A DNA stretch of 64,000 nt from Sediminibacterium goheungense (lineage in GTDB: Bacteria; Bacteroidota; Bacteroidia; Chitinophagales; Chitinophagaceae). This document shows, piece by piece, positions 35,533 to 45,914 of the stretch. Numbering within the stretch: position 1 is the stretch's first letter; every line of letters begins with the position of its first letter. The notes beneath the pieces were generated by a model, which saw only the letters and a list, made by a program, of their open reading frames with translations, made no database searches and was not told the origin of the DNA. A program made the position numbers and the translations under genes. Location: positions 496,001-560,000 of the forward strand of contig NZ_SNWP01000011.1 of NCBI RefSeq assembly GCF_004361915.1, written 5' to 3'.

Positions 35533-36765
35533 TTACCCGGCCTCTAATACTTTTCTGATAGCTGCCGCTTTCAATAAACATTCTTCATATTCTTTTACAG
35601 GGTCACTATAAAAAGTAATACCACCACCCACCTGATAACCCAGGTATTTACTGGTTGCATTATATAGGATACTTCTGATGACTACATTGAAATCAAAATC
35701 ACCATTAGGGGCAAAATAACCCACTGTGCCTGAATAGAGTCCCCTTTTTGTTTTTTCATATTGTTCAATCAGTTCCATTACCCTTTTTTTGGGTGCACCG
35801 GTCATACTGCCCATTGGAAAACAGGCTTTGAGGATCGACGAAAAAGGCAGATCGTTTTCAAGTTCTCCTTCTACCGTTGAGATCATCTGATGTACCTGAG
35901 GAAAGCTGTATATGCCAAACAACTCACTTACGGTTACCGAACCTTCTTTACAAATTTTGCTGAGGTCGTTTCTTACCAGATCAACCACCATTACATTTTC
36001 ACTTTTATCTTTTTCACTTTCTTTCAATTCATTTAGTAGCATCAGATCAGCATGCGAATCGTCGGGGTTTCGTCTGATGGTGCCTTTGATGGGTTGGGAA
36101 ATTACTCTGCTTCCTTTCTTTTGTAAAAATCTTTCCGGACTGGCACAAAGCAGATGTTGACTTTCATGTTTGTAATAACAGGCAAATGGATTGGGGGAAA
36201 TGCTTGTAAGTTGCTGATAAAGTGAAACAGGGTTGATCGCTACATCTGTTGCATAAAATTCCTGACAGTAATTGATTTCGTAACAATCGCCCCTTACTAT
36301 GTGCTGTTTAAGCTGCTCAATGGTTTTAATATATGCTTCTTTACTCAGTCTTGGTTGTATATGTGTAACTGGTAAAGTAAAAGATGGAGCTGCTGTGACT
36401 GATCTAATGGAAGCATACATTTCTTCCGGATCATTCTGGTCATTACACGTAATCGTGAGAATATGATCCTGTAATTGCAGGATCACGGCAGGTACAAAAA
36501 AGAAGAGGTCAGGAAACTGTATTCCATCAGGATGGGTAGAATGGAGCTGCTCTACTTTGTTTTTTGTATCATACGAAATATGACCAAATATCCATTGCCC
36601 TTTGTGCATCTCCAGAAAAACATCCAGCTCATCAAAACCTGCATCAGGTGCAAGGCGGGCTATACTGCCACAGGCAACCATGCATTCAAGGCTGGTATCA
36701 TCTGACTGGTATTGATGGTTATCCAGAAAAGAACAAATGTTGAACCGGTTGGCCCAGTTCAACAT
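35533..36765 (-). CDS. pabB: Aminodeoxychorismate synthase component I (PabB)
   Basis: A 410-residue chorismate-utilising enzyme of folate biosynthesis. SQPIKGTIRRNPDD carries the PabB-type PIKGT motif (Lys where anthranilate synthase has Ala). It is followed by MVVDLVRNDLSKICKEGSV and MGSMTGAPKKRVMELIEQYE. ATG 36765 is the first standard start. However, the frame stays open for 23 more codons to 36834, directly after the upstream gene's stop, and that stretch (ITHSFQITDTKECKTQ) reads like the usual N-terminus of this family, so the true start may be a non-canonical codon upstream (see findings). Confidence 0.9.
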   Translation of the reverse strand: MLNWANRFNICSFLDNHQYQSDDTSLECMVACGSIARLAPDAGFDELDVFLEMHKGQWIFGHISYDTKNKVEQLHSTHPDGIQFPDLFFFVPAVILQLQDHILTITCNDQNDPEEMYASIRSVTAAPSFTLPVTHIQPRLSKEAYIKTIEQLKQHIVRGDCYEINYCQEFYATDVAINPVSLYQQLTSISPNPFACYYKHESQHLLCASPERFLQKKGSRVISQPIKGTIRRNPDDSHADLMLLNELKESEKDKSENVMVVDLVRNDLSKICKEGSVTVSELFGIYSFPQVHQMISTVEGELENDLPFSSILKACFPMGSMTGAPKKRVMELIEQYEKTKRGLYSGTVGYFAPNGDFDFNVVIRSILYNATSKYLGYQVGGGITFYSDPVKEYEECLLKAAAIRKVLEAG

Positions 36766-36834
36766 TTGCGTTTTACATTCTTTAGTATCTGTTATCTGAA
36801 AAGAATGAGTGATAGGCAGTTGGTTTAGGATGAT

Positions 36835-37293
36835 TTAGAAATCATCATCATCGTCATCATCAAATCCGCCACTTTTATCATTAAAAAGGTCGAATTCTTT
36901 GAAATCTTCATCTAATTTAAAATCATCATCATCGTCGTCGCCTTTTTTCTTGGCGCCGCCCGCTTTTTTACCTTTGCTCTTGGGAATGTCAAATTCATCG
37001 AAGTCTGGATCCCAGTCATCATCATCTTCTGATTTTTCCCAATCATCACCTTCTTCATCGATGTCGTCGTCATCGTCATCGTCGTCATCATCTTTCGACT
37101 TTTTTGAGGCAGACTTTGATGCTGCTTTTTTTGCAGATGGTTTTACATCCATTTCATCTTCATCTTCTTCAAAATCATCATCATCGTCTTCCATTTGCTT
37201 TTTGCTTTTTGGAGACGGTTTCTCTTCAGCATTTTTCGATGCTGCTTTCTTCGGGGTTGAGGATTTTTTATCCTTATCAGATCTTGCTGCCAT
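36835..37293 (-). CDS. Highly acidic, disordered Asp/Lys-rich protein
   Basis: A 152-residue low-complexity protein with no recognisable domain. It alternates Lys/Ala/Ser-rich stretches (TPKKAASKNAEEKPSPKSKK) with Asp runs of up to ten residues, and ends in a tail with FDLFNDKSGGF and a final acidic run before a terminal Phe. It is probably intrinsically disordered. The Asp runs are encoded by GAT/GAC codon repeats, which could expand or contract by slippage. It lies between purA and pabB on the minus strand. A nucleic-acid-mimic or protein-binding role is guesswork. Confidence 0.8.
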   Translation of the reverse strand: MAARSDKDKKSSTPKKAASKNAEEKPSPKSKKQMEDDDDDFEEDEDEMDVKPSAKKAASKSASKKSKDDDDDDDDDDIDEEGDDWEKSEDDDDWDPDFDEFDIPKSKGKKAGGAKKKGDDDDDDFKLDEDFKEFDLFNDKSGGFDDDDDDDF

Positions 37294-37379
37294 ATTCCAA
37301 TAAGATTAACTGCGTAAAATTTCAACGCAAATTCTTATTAACCAAAAAAATTTTTCTGTTACAAATGCGATGCCACAAA

Positions 37380-38711
<1,332 letters not shown>

Positions 38712-38747
38712 TTACCCGTAAGCGAAATCAAACTAAAATTTAAAAAA

Positions 38748-38783
38748 CAAAAGTCAAAATTCAAAAAGGCATTTTGACTTTTG
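38748..38783 (-). terminator. Terminator-like hairpin after relA/spoT
   Basis: Perfect 13-bp arms (CAAAAGTCAAAAT at 38748-38760 and its complement at 38771-38783) enclose a 10-nt loop. On the minus strand the hairpin is followed by a T-rich run, as expected of a relA/spoT terminator. Confidence 0.6.
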
Positions 38784-38797
38784 ATTTTCGGCTTCTT

Positions 38798-41059
38798 TTA
38801 TTTTCCCTCTGTTTCTGTGTCAAAACGATCAACTGTTTGTATACCGTTTAACGATTTAAGACGGACCACCAATTCTTCCAGTTCCTCCTTATCGTGTACA
38901 AATACCTTGATAGTTCCCTCAAAAAGGCCTTCCCTTGATTCAATCGTTAAGCCGGCAATATTAATTCTAAGGTCTCCGCTGATTACATTCGTTATTTTAT
39001 TAATTACACCTACATCATCGAGTCCAACAATTTTTAAACCGGTAAGGAAAGAAATCTCCTTATTCTTCGCCCATTTTGTTTTAACAACCCTGTGTCCGTA
39101 ATTCGCAAGTAACTGTGCGGCATTCGGACAACCCGTCCGGTGAATAATCAATCCTTTTCCTGTGCTTACAAAACCAAATACATCATCTCCGGGAATGGGA
39201 TTACAGCATTTGGCCAGTGAATACATGATCTTGTCGCTGCTTTCGCCGAAAATGATCAATTCAGAATCTTTTTTGGGATAAACTTTTTGTGTAGGGTCGG
39301 ACGATGTTTCCTGGATAACAGGCTTTGGTTTGGGTATTTCAATTTTATCACCCAGTATCTGAAAGTCTTTCAGTTCTTTCAGGTCAATAACCTTGGTAGC
39401 AATACGGTAATGCAGATCCAGCGGGGAGGGGAGCTTATAAAACTGAACCAGTTCATCAATATTATACTGGCTATAAGCGGCACCCATGCTTTCGAGTTTG
39501 CGCTGCAGTAAATATTTTCCATCCTCGGCTACTTTTCTTTTTTCTTCTCTGAGTGCATCCTTAATTTTATTACGTGCCTTGGCCGTAACCACAAAACCCA
39601 GCCAGTCTTCTGAAGGTTTTTGTTTATTACTAGTTATGATTTCTACCTGATCACCACTACGCAATTTATGGCTTATGGGTACCAGTTTGTGGTGCACTTT
39701 CGCGCCGATACATTTGGAGCCGATGGCAGAGTGAATGGCAAAGGCAAAATCCAGTGCCGTGCTACCGGTGGGTAACATTTTAACTTCCCCCTTGGGCGTG
39801 TACACATATATTTCTTCAGCCAGAAAAGATGTTTTAAAATCCTGTAAAAAATCAACACCTTCTGTATCCTGTGTACTCAATACTTCCCTGATCTGACCAA
39901 ACCATTTGTCGAACCGGTCCTCATCATTACTGCCTTCTTTATACTTGTAGTGTGCTGCAAGACCCTTCTCTGCAATTTCATTCATTCGCTTGGTTCGTAT
40001 CTGTACCTCTACCCACTTACCCTGTGGCCCCATTACTGTAGTATGTAAGGCTTCATAACCATTGCTTTTCGGATTGCTGAGCCAGTCACGTAAACGTTCT
40101 GGAGAAGGATTGTACTCATCTGTAATCATGGAATATACTTTCCAGCAATCTTCTTTTTCTTTTTCAGGAGGTGAATCCAGAATTACACGGATGGCAAAAA
40201 GATCGTATACTTCCTCAAAAGCCACTCCTTTCTTTTTTATTTTATTCCAGATAGAGTGAATGCTTTTTGGACGGCCATAAATTTCAAAATTGAAATGAGC
40301 GGCTTGCATTTTCTCTTTTAACGGACGAATGAACTCATTGATATATCGGGTTCTTTCCCGCTTGGTTTCAGCCAGTTTTTTGGCGATGTCGCGGTAAGCT
40401 TCCGGTTCCATGTACTTCATGGAAAGATCTTCCAGCTCCGTTTTAATACTGTATAAACCCATCCTGTGGGCCAGTGGTGCGTATACCCAAACAGTTTCTG
40501 AGGCAATTTTTAACTGTTTCTCCCGCTTCATATGGTCAAGCGTCCGCATATTGTGTAAACGGTCGGCCAGTTTTATCAGGATCACTCTTGGATCGTCTGT
40601 AAGGGTCAGTAAGATTTTTTTGAAATTCTCAGCCTGTTGAGAAGTATTGGTATCCATTACCGTGGATATCTTGGTAAGCCCATCTACGATACGGGCAATT
40701 TCAGTACCGAATTCTCTTTCAACATCTTCAAGGGTAATATCTGTATCTTCAACCGTATCATGTAAAAGTGCGCAAATAGTACTTCGTACCCCCAGACCAA
40801 TCTCTTCCACACAAATCATAGCCACAGCAATAGGATGGAGAATATAGGGTTCTCCGCTCTTGCGCCGCATGGTTTTGTGTGCGTCGGCAGCCATTTCAAA
40901 AGCATGACGCACCAGTTCCTTATCGCCTTTTTTGAGTTTCGATTTCAGGCTTCGTAATAGTGCCCGATAATACCTGATGATCTCATTCTTTTCCTGTTCA
41001 GGACTCAGATTATACCTGGGTAACGCCGCTTCTGCCGGTATTTCTTTCGCTTGCTCCAT
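38798..41059 (-). CDS. Bifunctional (p)ppGpp synthetase/hydrolase (RSH)
   Basis: A 753-residue RelA/SpoT homologue. The HD hydrolase domain is intact (HPIAVAMICVEEIGLGVRST, CALLHDTVEDTDIT). The synthetase domain shows GRPKSIHSIWNKIKKKG, YDLFAIRVILDSP, NPKSNGYEALHTTVMGPQGK and EVQIRTKRMNEIAEKGLAAH. The TGS domain (YVYTPKGEVKMLPTGSTALD) and a C-terminal ACT domain (VGVINKITNVISGDLRIN) follow. Both activities should be present. This enzyme controls the stringent response. A GTGAGTAG-family hairpin separates it from a divergent ABC exporter. Confidence 0.96.
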   Translation of the reverse strand: MEQAKEIPAEAALPRYNLSPEQEKNEIIRYYRALLRSLKSKLKKGDKELVRHAFEMAADAHKTMRRKSGEPYILHPIAVAMICVEEIGLGVRSTICALLHDTVEDTDITLEDVEREFGTEIARIVDGLTKISTVMDTNTSQQAENFKKILLTLTDDPRVILIKLADRLHNMRTLDHMKREKQLKIASETVWVYAPLAHRMGLYSIKTELEDLSMKYMEPEAYRDIAKKLAETKRERTRYINEFIRPLKEKMQAAHFNFEIYGRPKSIHSIWNKIKKKGVAFEEVYDLFAIRVILDSPPEKEKEDCWKVYSMITDEYNPSPERLRDWLSNPKSNGYEALHTTVMGPQGKWVEVQIRTKRMNEIAEKGLAAHYKYKEGSNDEDRFDKWFGQIREVLSTQDTEGVDFLQDFKTSFLAEEIYVYTPKGEVKMLPTGSTALDFAFAIHSAIGSKCIGAKVHHKLVPISHKLRSGDQVEIITSNKQKPSEDWLGFVVTAKARNKIKDALREEKRKVAEDGKYLLQRKLESMGAAYSQYNIDELVQFYKLPSPLDLHYRIATKVIDLKELKDFQILGDKIEIPKPKPVIQETSSDPTQKVYPKKDSELIIFGESSDKIMYSLAKCCNPIPGDDVFGFVSTGKGLIIHRTGCPNAAQLLANYGHRVVKTKWAKNKEISFLTGLKIVGLDDVGVINKITNVISGDLRINIAGLTIESREGLFEGTIKVFVHDKEELEELVVRLKSLNGIQTVDRFDTETEGK

Positions 41060-41083
41060 ATCTGGATACGAATATACGAAATG

Positions 41084-41175
41084 GTGAGTAGTGAGTAGTC
41101 AGTAGTGAGTAGGGAAGTTTCCTGTACTATTTCTCTGAATATCACTATTACCTCTACTCACTACTGACTACTCAC
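41084..41175. repeat. GTGAGTAG-family hairpin, copy 2
   Basis: The arm 41091-41112 (core GAGTAGTCAGTAGTGAGTA) pairs perfectly over 22 bp with 41154-41175 around a 41-nt loop. A further GTGAGTA unit precedes the left arm. It lies 67 bp before an exporter start. Confidence 0.9.
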
Positions 41176-41226
41176 TATCTTAACTAAAATTTACAGCACC
41201 GGTAACCAGCTCCGGGGGTTAGTTGT

Positions 41227-41234
41227 TAACTTTG
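41227..41234 (+). promoter_or_regulatory. -7 promoter box upstream of the second exporter
   Basis: TAACTTTG matches TAnnTTTG exactly and ends 9 nt before the ATG at 41244, implying a very short leader. No clear -33 box was seen. Confidence 0.38.
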
Positions 41235-41243
41235 ACACTTCTC

Positions 41244-43067
41244 ATGACTGAAACGAACAAAAAGAAAGTTTTCGATTTTTCACTGTTGTCAAGGGTATTT
41301 CACTTTGTGAAGCCCTACAAAACCAGCTTTTACCTGAGTATAATGCTGGCTTTGCTGATGGCGGCTTTTGCACCGGTAAGACCCTATCTCATACAATTAA
41401 CAGTAGATCGGGCAACCGGAAAAGCGGTGGGTATTCCTGGCTGGCTAGATAGCCTTCTTTTCAACCCCGATTTATCGGATGCCAGTCGTTTTATTATTAC
41501 AGTTACCCTTTTTCAGATCGCATTCCTTTTTGTTGAAACGGCCATTCGCTTTGTGTTCACTTTTATGACTGCATCAATGGGGCAGCATGTTGTGAGAGAT
41601 ATGCGTATTGCGACCTATAAAAAAATACTGGGACTGAATCTTCGACAGTTCGATAAAACCCCGATTGGCACACTTACCACCCGAACCATTGATGATATTG
41701 AAAGGATCAATGATATTTTCTCGGATGGCCTTATTCCCATTATTGCAGACTTACTGGTCATTGTGGTGACGCTCAGTGTCATGTTCTGGGAAAACTGGCA
41801 GTTAACACTGATTTGTCTGACCCCATTTCCGATCATGATCATTGCTACTTACTATTTTAAAGAGAGTGTCAATAAAAGTTTTATCAGTGTGAGAAATGCA
41901 GTAGCCAGTCTGAATGCTTTTGTACAGGAGCATATTACCGGTATGCAGGTGGTACAGGCTTTTGCAGCTGAAGAGCGAGAAATGAATAAATTTAAAAAGA
42001 TCAATGCCGAACACCGGAATGCCAATATTAAAGCCATTTTTGCTTACTCCGTTTTCTTTCCTGTGGTGGAAGTGGTACTGGCGCTAAGCACCGGTCTGCT
42101 GGTATGGTGGATCGCCGGTAAACCTGCCGGTACCAGTCCGGGATTATTGATGGCTTTTATTCTTTACCTGAACCAGATTTTTCGCCCGCTACGTGTGATT
42201 GCCGATAAGTTCAACGTACTGCAAATGGGCATGGTAGCAGCTGAAAGGGTATTTAAGGTGATGGATAATACTGATGAAATTACCGCGGCAGATTATGGAA
42301 CCCATTCACCTGAACATATCAAAGGTGAAATTGAAATGGATCAGGTTTCCTTTGCTTATACAGATGAACAATATGTATTAAAAAATATCAGTTTCCATGT
42401 AAAAGCAGGTGAAACTGTAGCACTGGTAGGGCATACCGGCAGTGGTAAAACATCTATCATCAGTTTACTGAATCGCTTGTATCAGGTACAGCGCGGTGAG
42501 ATTAAGATCGATGGGGTAAATATTAAAGATTACGACATCGAAAGACTCCGGAAAAGTATGGGTGTTGTATTACAGGACGTATTTCTTTTTTCCGGATCAG
42601 TAATCGATAATATCACTTTGCGCAATCCTGATATTTCAAAAGAACAGGTAGTAGCTGCTGCCAAAATGATGGGTGTACATGATTTTATTATGCGTCTTCC
42701 CGGCGGATATGATTATAATGTGATGGAAAGAGGAAGTACACTGAGTCTGGGACAACGCCAGCTTATATCGTTTATCCGTGCCTTACTCTATAATCCTTCG
42801 ATATTAATCCTGGATGAAGCCACCTCATCTATCGATACAGAAAGTGAGCTGCTGATTGAAAAAGCCATTGATCAACTCATCTCAGGCAGAACATCTATCG
42901 TGATTGCCCATAGGTTGTCTACCATACGCAAAGCGGATAAGATTATCGTGTTAGACAAGGGTGAAATAAAAGAGATGGGAAGCCACGATGAACTCTTGCT
43001 TATGGGCGGATTTTATGCTAAATTGCATGAGATGCAGTTTGAAAAAAAGAAGACTGTATTAGCATAA
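41244..43067 (+). CDS. MsbA-type ABC exporter, second copy
   Basis: A 607-residue half-transporter. ATG 41244 (MTETNKKKVFDFSLLSRVFH) is preferred over a TTG seven codons upstream that lies inside the promoter box. Six membrane helices occupy the N-terminal half. The ATPase has Walker A VGHTGSGKTSIISLL, signature LSLGQRQLISFIRALL (LSLGQ rather than LSGGQ), Walker B ILILDEATSSID and IVIAHRLSTIRKADK. Its layout differs from the exporter at 6255-8033, so they are not recent duplicates. The substrate is unknown. A decayed nucleotidyltransferase locus follows. Confidence 0.92.
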   Translation: MTETNKKKVFDFSLLSRVFHFVKPYKTSFYLSIMLALLMAAFAPVRPYLIQLTVDRATGKAVGIPGWLDSLLFNPDLSDASRFIITVTLFQIAFLFVETAIRFVFTFMTASMGQHVVRDMRIATYKKILGLNLRQFDKTPIGTLTTRTIDDIERINDIFSDGLIPIIADLLVIVVTLSVMFWENWQLTLICLTPFPIMIIATYYFKESVNKSFISVRNAVASLNAFVQEHITGMQVVQAFAAEEREMNKFKKINAEHRNANIKAIFAYSVFFPVVEVVLALSTGLLVWWIAGKPAGTSPGLLMAFILYLNQIFRPLRVIADKFNVLQMGMVAAERVFKVMDNTDEITAADYGTHSPEHIKGEIEMDQVSFAYTDEQYVLKNISFHVKAGETVALVGHTGSGKTSIISLLNRLYQVQRGEIKIDGVNIKDYDIERLRKSMGVVLQDVFLFSGSVIDNITLRNPDISKEQVVAAAKMMGVHDFIMRLPGGYDYNVMERGSTLSLGQRQLISFIRALLYNPSILILDEATSSIDTESELLIEKAIDQLISGRTSIVIAHRLSTIRKADKIIVLDKGEIKEMGSHDELLLMGGFYAKLHEMQFEKKKTVLA

Positions 43068-43261
43068 ATACCTCAGTAATCTCAGGCAAAAAAATACAGC
43101 AACCGGTTTATGGATTTGTGTTTAAATCACCTGAAGAAAAACTGGCCGATCTGGTTTTTAGATCTGACATAGAAAAACTACAGGCTTTTACAAAAATGCT
43201 TCGTAGAAATGCCATTTTAAAGAAAGGTATTGTTGTAACACATTCTGCTGATAAATTATAA
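43064..43261 (+). pseudogene. Remnant open frame upstream of the nucleotidyltransferase pseudogene
   Basis: A plus-strand frame stays open from the end of the exporter gene to TAA 43259-43261 and reads like protein (VYGFVFKSPEEKLADLVFRS, then DIEKLQAFTKMLRRNAILKK). No ATG is near; the first standard start is GTG 43118. It ends 14 bp before the nucleotidyltransferase pseudogene, so the two may be remains of one gene pair. I do not recognise the family and cannot exclude that it is spurious. Confidence 0.4.
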
Positions 43262-43275
43262 CCCAACAGATTTTT

Positions 43276-43754
43276 ATGGACATGCTGGATGAGGAATTTA
43301 TTGCCTTTTGGCGCATCTTGAACCAGCATTAGGTAAAATACATCATGGTAGGTGGGTTGGCTACTTTTTTTCATGGATACGACCGGGTAACAGAAGACGT
43401 TGATATGGGATAGAAGATACCCTCGATAACCGGAAACGACTTAGAGCCGCTTTTCGTGAATTGCAGTATGGAGACATAGCATCACTCGAAACCATGGAAT
43501 TTGTTCACGGGTGGACTACTTTTTATGCGGCCGGGGTGGAACTTGATATTATGACTTCTATAAATGGGTTGGAGGATGAATCCTTTTCAACCTGTTACGA
43601 AATGGCTGAAATAGTGAACCTGAAAGCTGTTAAAGTCCCCTTTTCACATATTAACCACTTGATTGCCAATAAGAAAGCCGTAAATCGCCCAAAAGACCAG
43701 ATGGATGTGCTGCAATTAGAAGAAATTAAAAAGCTCAAAGAAAAAGACAGCTGA
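43276..43754 (+). pseudogene. DUF6036-type nucleotidyltransferase, disrupted
   Basis: Translation from ATG 43276 gives MDMLDEEFIAFWRILNQH, then an in-frame TAG (43330-43332), then VKYIMVGGLATFFHGYDRVT and EDVDM. A one-base loss near 43407-43410 shifts the frame to IEDTLDNRKRLRAAFRELQY, and the rest continues (GDIASLETMEFVHGWTTFYA, then FSHINHLIANKKAVNRPKDQ) to 43754. The intact family has VGG followed by an acidic DxDxW strand, as in nucleotidyltransferase-fold proteins. With a nonsense codon and a frameshift the gene is probably dead, unless both are sequence errors. Confidence 0.75.
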
Positions 43755-43818
43755 GACAGCATCTGATTTTTTCCTCATTTTCTCTTTACTCATTTACTGT
43801 TTTCACCCCCTTTACCCC

Positions 43819-43826
43819 TATCTTTG
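43819..43826 (+). promoter_or_regulatory. -7 promoter box of the ATP synthase operon
   Basis: TATCTTTG is an exact TAnnTTTG match 20 nt before the atpB start. TTTA (43793-43796), 22 nt upstream, could serve as a degenerate -33 element. Confidence 0.5.
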
Positions 43827-43846
43827 CCGCAAATTTCGAGACAGGT

Positions 43847-44944
43847 ATGGCCCGCATGAGCGTAAAATCTTTACTGGTAGCGACTTTCAGCGTTTTCACA
43901 ATGCTGTTTTCTACTGTTTCCTATGCCAATGATACTCCCCAGCACGGTACACCGGCTGCTGAAGGTCATGGCGCCAAGGAATTTGATGTTACTGAAACCA
44001 TTCTCGAACACATAAAAGATGACCATAGCTGGCATTTATGGGGTCATACAACCCTGCCACTGCCCGTGATCCTCTATTCTGATAAGGGACTGGAGGTATT
44101 CTCTTCGGCCAAACTAATGGACGAGCACCATGAACCTGCTGTATATGCAGGTAATTACAATTACAAGACCATTGAAGGAAAGGTAAAAGTGGTGAAAGCG
44201 GATGGTAGCCTCGATAAAGAAGCTTCTGCCAAAGTGTGGGATTTTTCCATTACCAAAAACGTAGCATCATTATTTGTTTCTATAGCTATTCTTTTACTGG
44301 TATTCTTAACCGTTGGTGGCGCTTATCGTAAAAGAGGCGTGAAGTCTGCTCCCAAAGGCCTACAGTCTTTTATGGAGCCCATCGTTCTCTTTGTACGTGA
44401 TGAAGTGGCCAAGCCCAATATCGGCCATAAGTATGCGAAATACATGCCTTTCTTACTGACGATCTTCTTCCTGATTTTAATCAATAATTTCCTGGGTCTG
44501 ATTCCATTCTTCCCCGGCGGGGCGAATGTGAGTGGTAACATTGCATTTACCATGACCCTGGCTGTATTTGTGTTTATTGTGGTAAACATTAACGGCAACA
44601 AGAGTTACTGGGAGCACATATTCTGGATGCCCGGTATGCACTGGTCAATGAAAGCCTTTCTGGCACCGATTGAATTGATTGGTGTGTTTACCAAACCTAT
44701 TTCACTGATGATCCGATTGTTTGCGAATATTACGGCGGGTCACATTCTGGTACTGAGCTTAATCTGTCTGATCTTCATATTTAAAACCGTGTTTGCATCT
44801 GCCATTGCTGTGCCATTTGCGGTGTTCATTGGTTTGATTGAATTGCTTGTGGCTTTTCTGCAGGCATACATTTTTACCATGCTGAGCGCCATGTATATTG
44901 GTATGGCTACCGAAGAGCATCACCATGAAGCAGCACATCATTAA
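43847..44944 (+). CDS. atpB: ATP synthase F0 subunit a
   Basis: A 365-residue membrane subunit that forms the proton path next to the c-ring. An N-terminal signal-like segment (SLLVATFSVFTMLFSTVSYA) and a ~110-residue periplasmic extension (HDVT-type stretch EFDVTETILEHIKDDHSWHL) are typical of Bacteroidetes. The conserved core has LLTIFFLILINNFLGLIPFF and the essential Arg in KPISLMIRLFANITAGHI. The C-terminus is His-rich (EEHHHEAAHH). It is the first gene of atpBEFHA and has a promoter box upstream. Confidence 0.96.
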   Translation: MARMSVKSLLVATFSVFTMLFSTVSYANDTPQHGTPAAEGHGAKEFDVTETILEHIKDDHSWHLWGHTTLPLPVILYSDKGLEVFSSAKLMDEHHEPAVYAGNYNYKTIEGKVKVVKADGSLDKEASAKVWDFSITKNVASLFVSIAILLLVFLTVGGAYRKRGVKSAPKGLQSFMEPIVLFVRDEVAKPNIGHKYAKYMPFLLTIFFLILINNFLGLIPFFPGGANVSGNIAFTMTLAVFVFIVVNINGNKSYWEHIFWMPGMHWSMKAFLAPIELIGVFTKPISLMIRLFANITAGHILVLSLICLIFIFKTVFASAIAVPFAVFIGLIELLVAFLQAYIFTMLSAMYIGMATEEHHHEAAHH

Positions 44945-44947
44945 TAA

Positions 44948-45193
<246 letters not shown>

Positions 45194-45207
45194 TCCGTTC
45201 AACTTTT

Positions 45208-45245
45208 TATACGGACCCCATGCAAAGGGCGGAAGGGTCCGTATA
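45208..45245 (+). other. Stable hairpin between atpE and atpF
   Basis: The perfect 11-bp arms TATACGGACCC (45208-45218) and GGGTCCGTATA (45235-45245) enclose a 16-nt loop. No T-run follows, so it is more likely an mRNA-stability or processing element than a full terminator. Confidence 0.7.
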
Positions 45246-45288
45246 ATTTCTCAGAAGAAATTTCAAACGCAGATAATAAACACCGTTT

Positions 45289-45798
45289 ATGTTATTAGAA
45301 ATCAACCCGCTGGTATTACCCGATATCGGACTTGTATTCTGGAATACCATTGCATTTATTGTACTCTTTTTCGTTTTACGTGCTTTTGCATGGAAGCCGA
45401 TGTTGAAAGCCATTCACGATCGTGAACAGGGTATTGAAGATGCATTGAGCAAAGCCGATAAAATGAAGGCTGATATTGCTGCCATGCAGAGTGAAAATGA
45501 AGCATTGCTGGCCAAAGCCCGTGAAGAAAGAGCACAGATGATTAAAGAAGCAAAGGAAACTGCCGATAAAATGGTAGCCGATGCAAAAGATAAAGCCAAG
45601 AGCGAATACGACAGAATTGTGGCAGATGCTCAGGTTGCGATCAACCAACAAAAAAATGCAGCGCTTACCGACGTTAAAAATCAGGTAGGTTCATTGGTGG
45701 TTGAAGTAGCTGAGAAAGTATTACGCAAAGAACTGGCCAACAAATCAGAACAGGAAAACTATATTAAGCAACTGGCTGAAGGAGTGAAGCTGAACTAA
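45289..45798 (+). CDS. atpF: ATP synthase F0 subunit b
   Basis: A 169-residue peripheral-stalk subunit. One membrane helix (VFWNTIAFIVLFFVLRAFAW) is followed by KPMLKAIHDREQGIEDALSK and a long charged coiled coil (AREERAQMIKEAKETADKMV) ending in VVEVAEKVLRKELANK, the site that meets the delta subunit. Length is normal. It lies third in atpBEFHA. The 116-bp gap to atpH is filled with AATTTG/CAAATT-type repeat sequence. Confidence 0.95.
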   Translation: MLLEINPLVLPDIGLVFWNTIAFIVLFFVLRAFAWKPMLKAIHDREQGIEDALSKADKMKADIAAMQSENEALLAKAREERAQMIKEAKETADKMVADAKDKAKSEYDRIVADAQVAINQQKNAALTDVKNQVGSLVVEVAEKVLRKELANKSEQENYIKQLAEGVKLN

Positions 45799-45800
45799 TT

Positions 45801-45912
45801 TGAAAATGTGGCAATTTGTCCGCCTTAGGCGGATGAAAATGAAAATATCCATTTTTCTAAAAAACACCATTCATCTCCATATTTCCAAATTTTCAAATTT
45901 TCAAATTCAAAT
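45801..45912. repeat. AAAATTTG-word inverted repeat between atpF and atpH
   Basis: The left end (AATTTGAAAATGTGGCAATT) is inversely related to the right end (CAAATTTTCAAATTTTCAAA). A small hairpin (TCCGCC TTA GGCGGA, 45819-45833) lies inside. The right end matches the tandem repeat at 18777-18816 in reverse orientation. Confidence 0.7.
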
Positions 45913-45914
45913 AA

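Noticed and set aside
36899..37303. Ser-rich open frame opposite the Asp-rich gene
   Set aside because: It is the complement of the GAT/GAC repeats and has no start context or family likeness.
43108..43374. Minus-strand open frame opposite the nucleotidyltransferase remnant
   Set aside because: The plus strand gives the recognisable family motifs, so this frame is a shadow.
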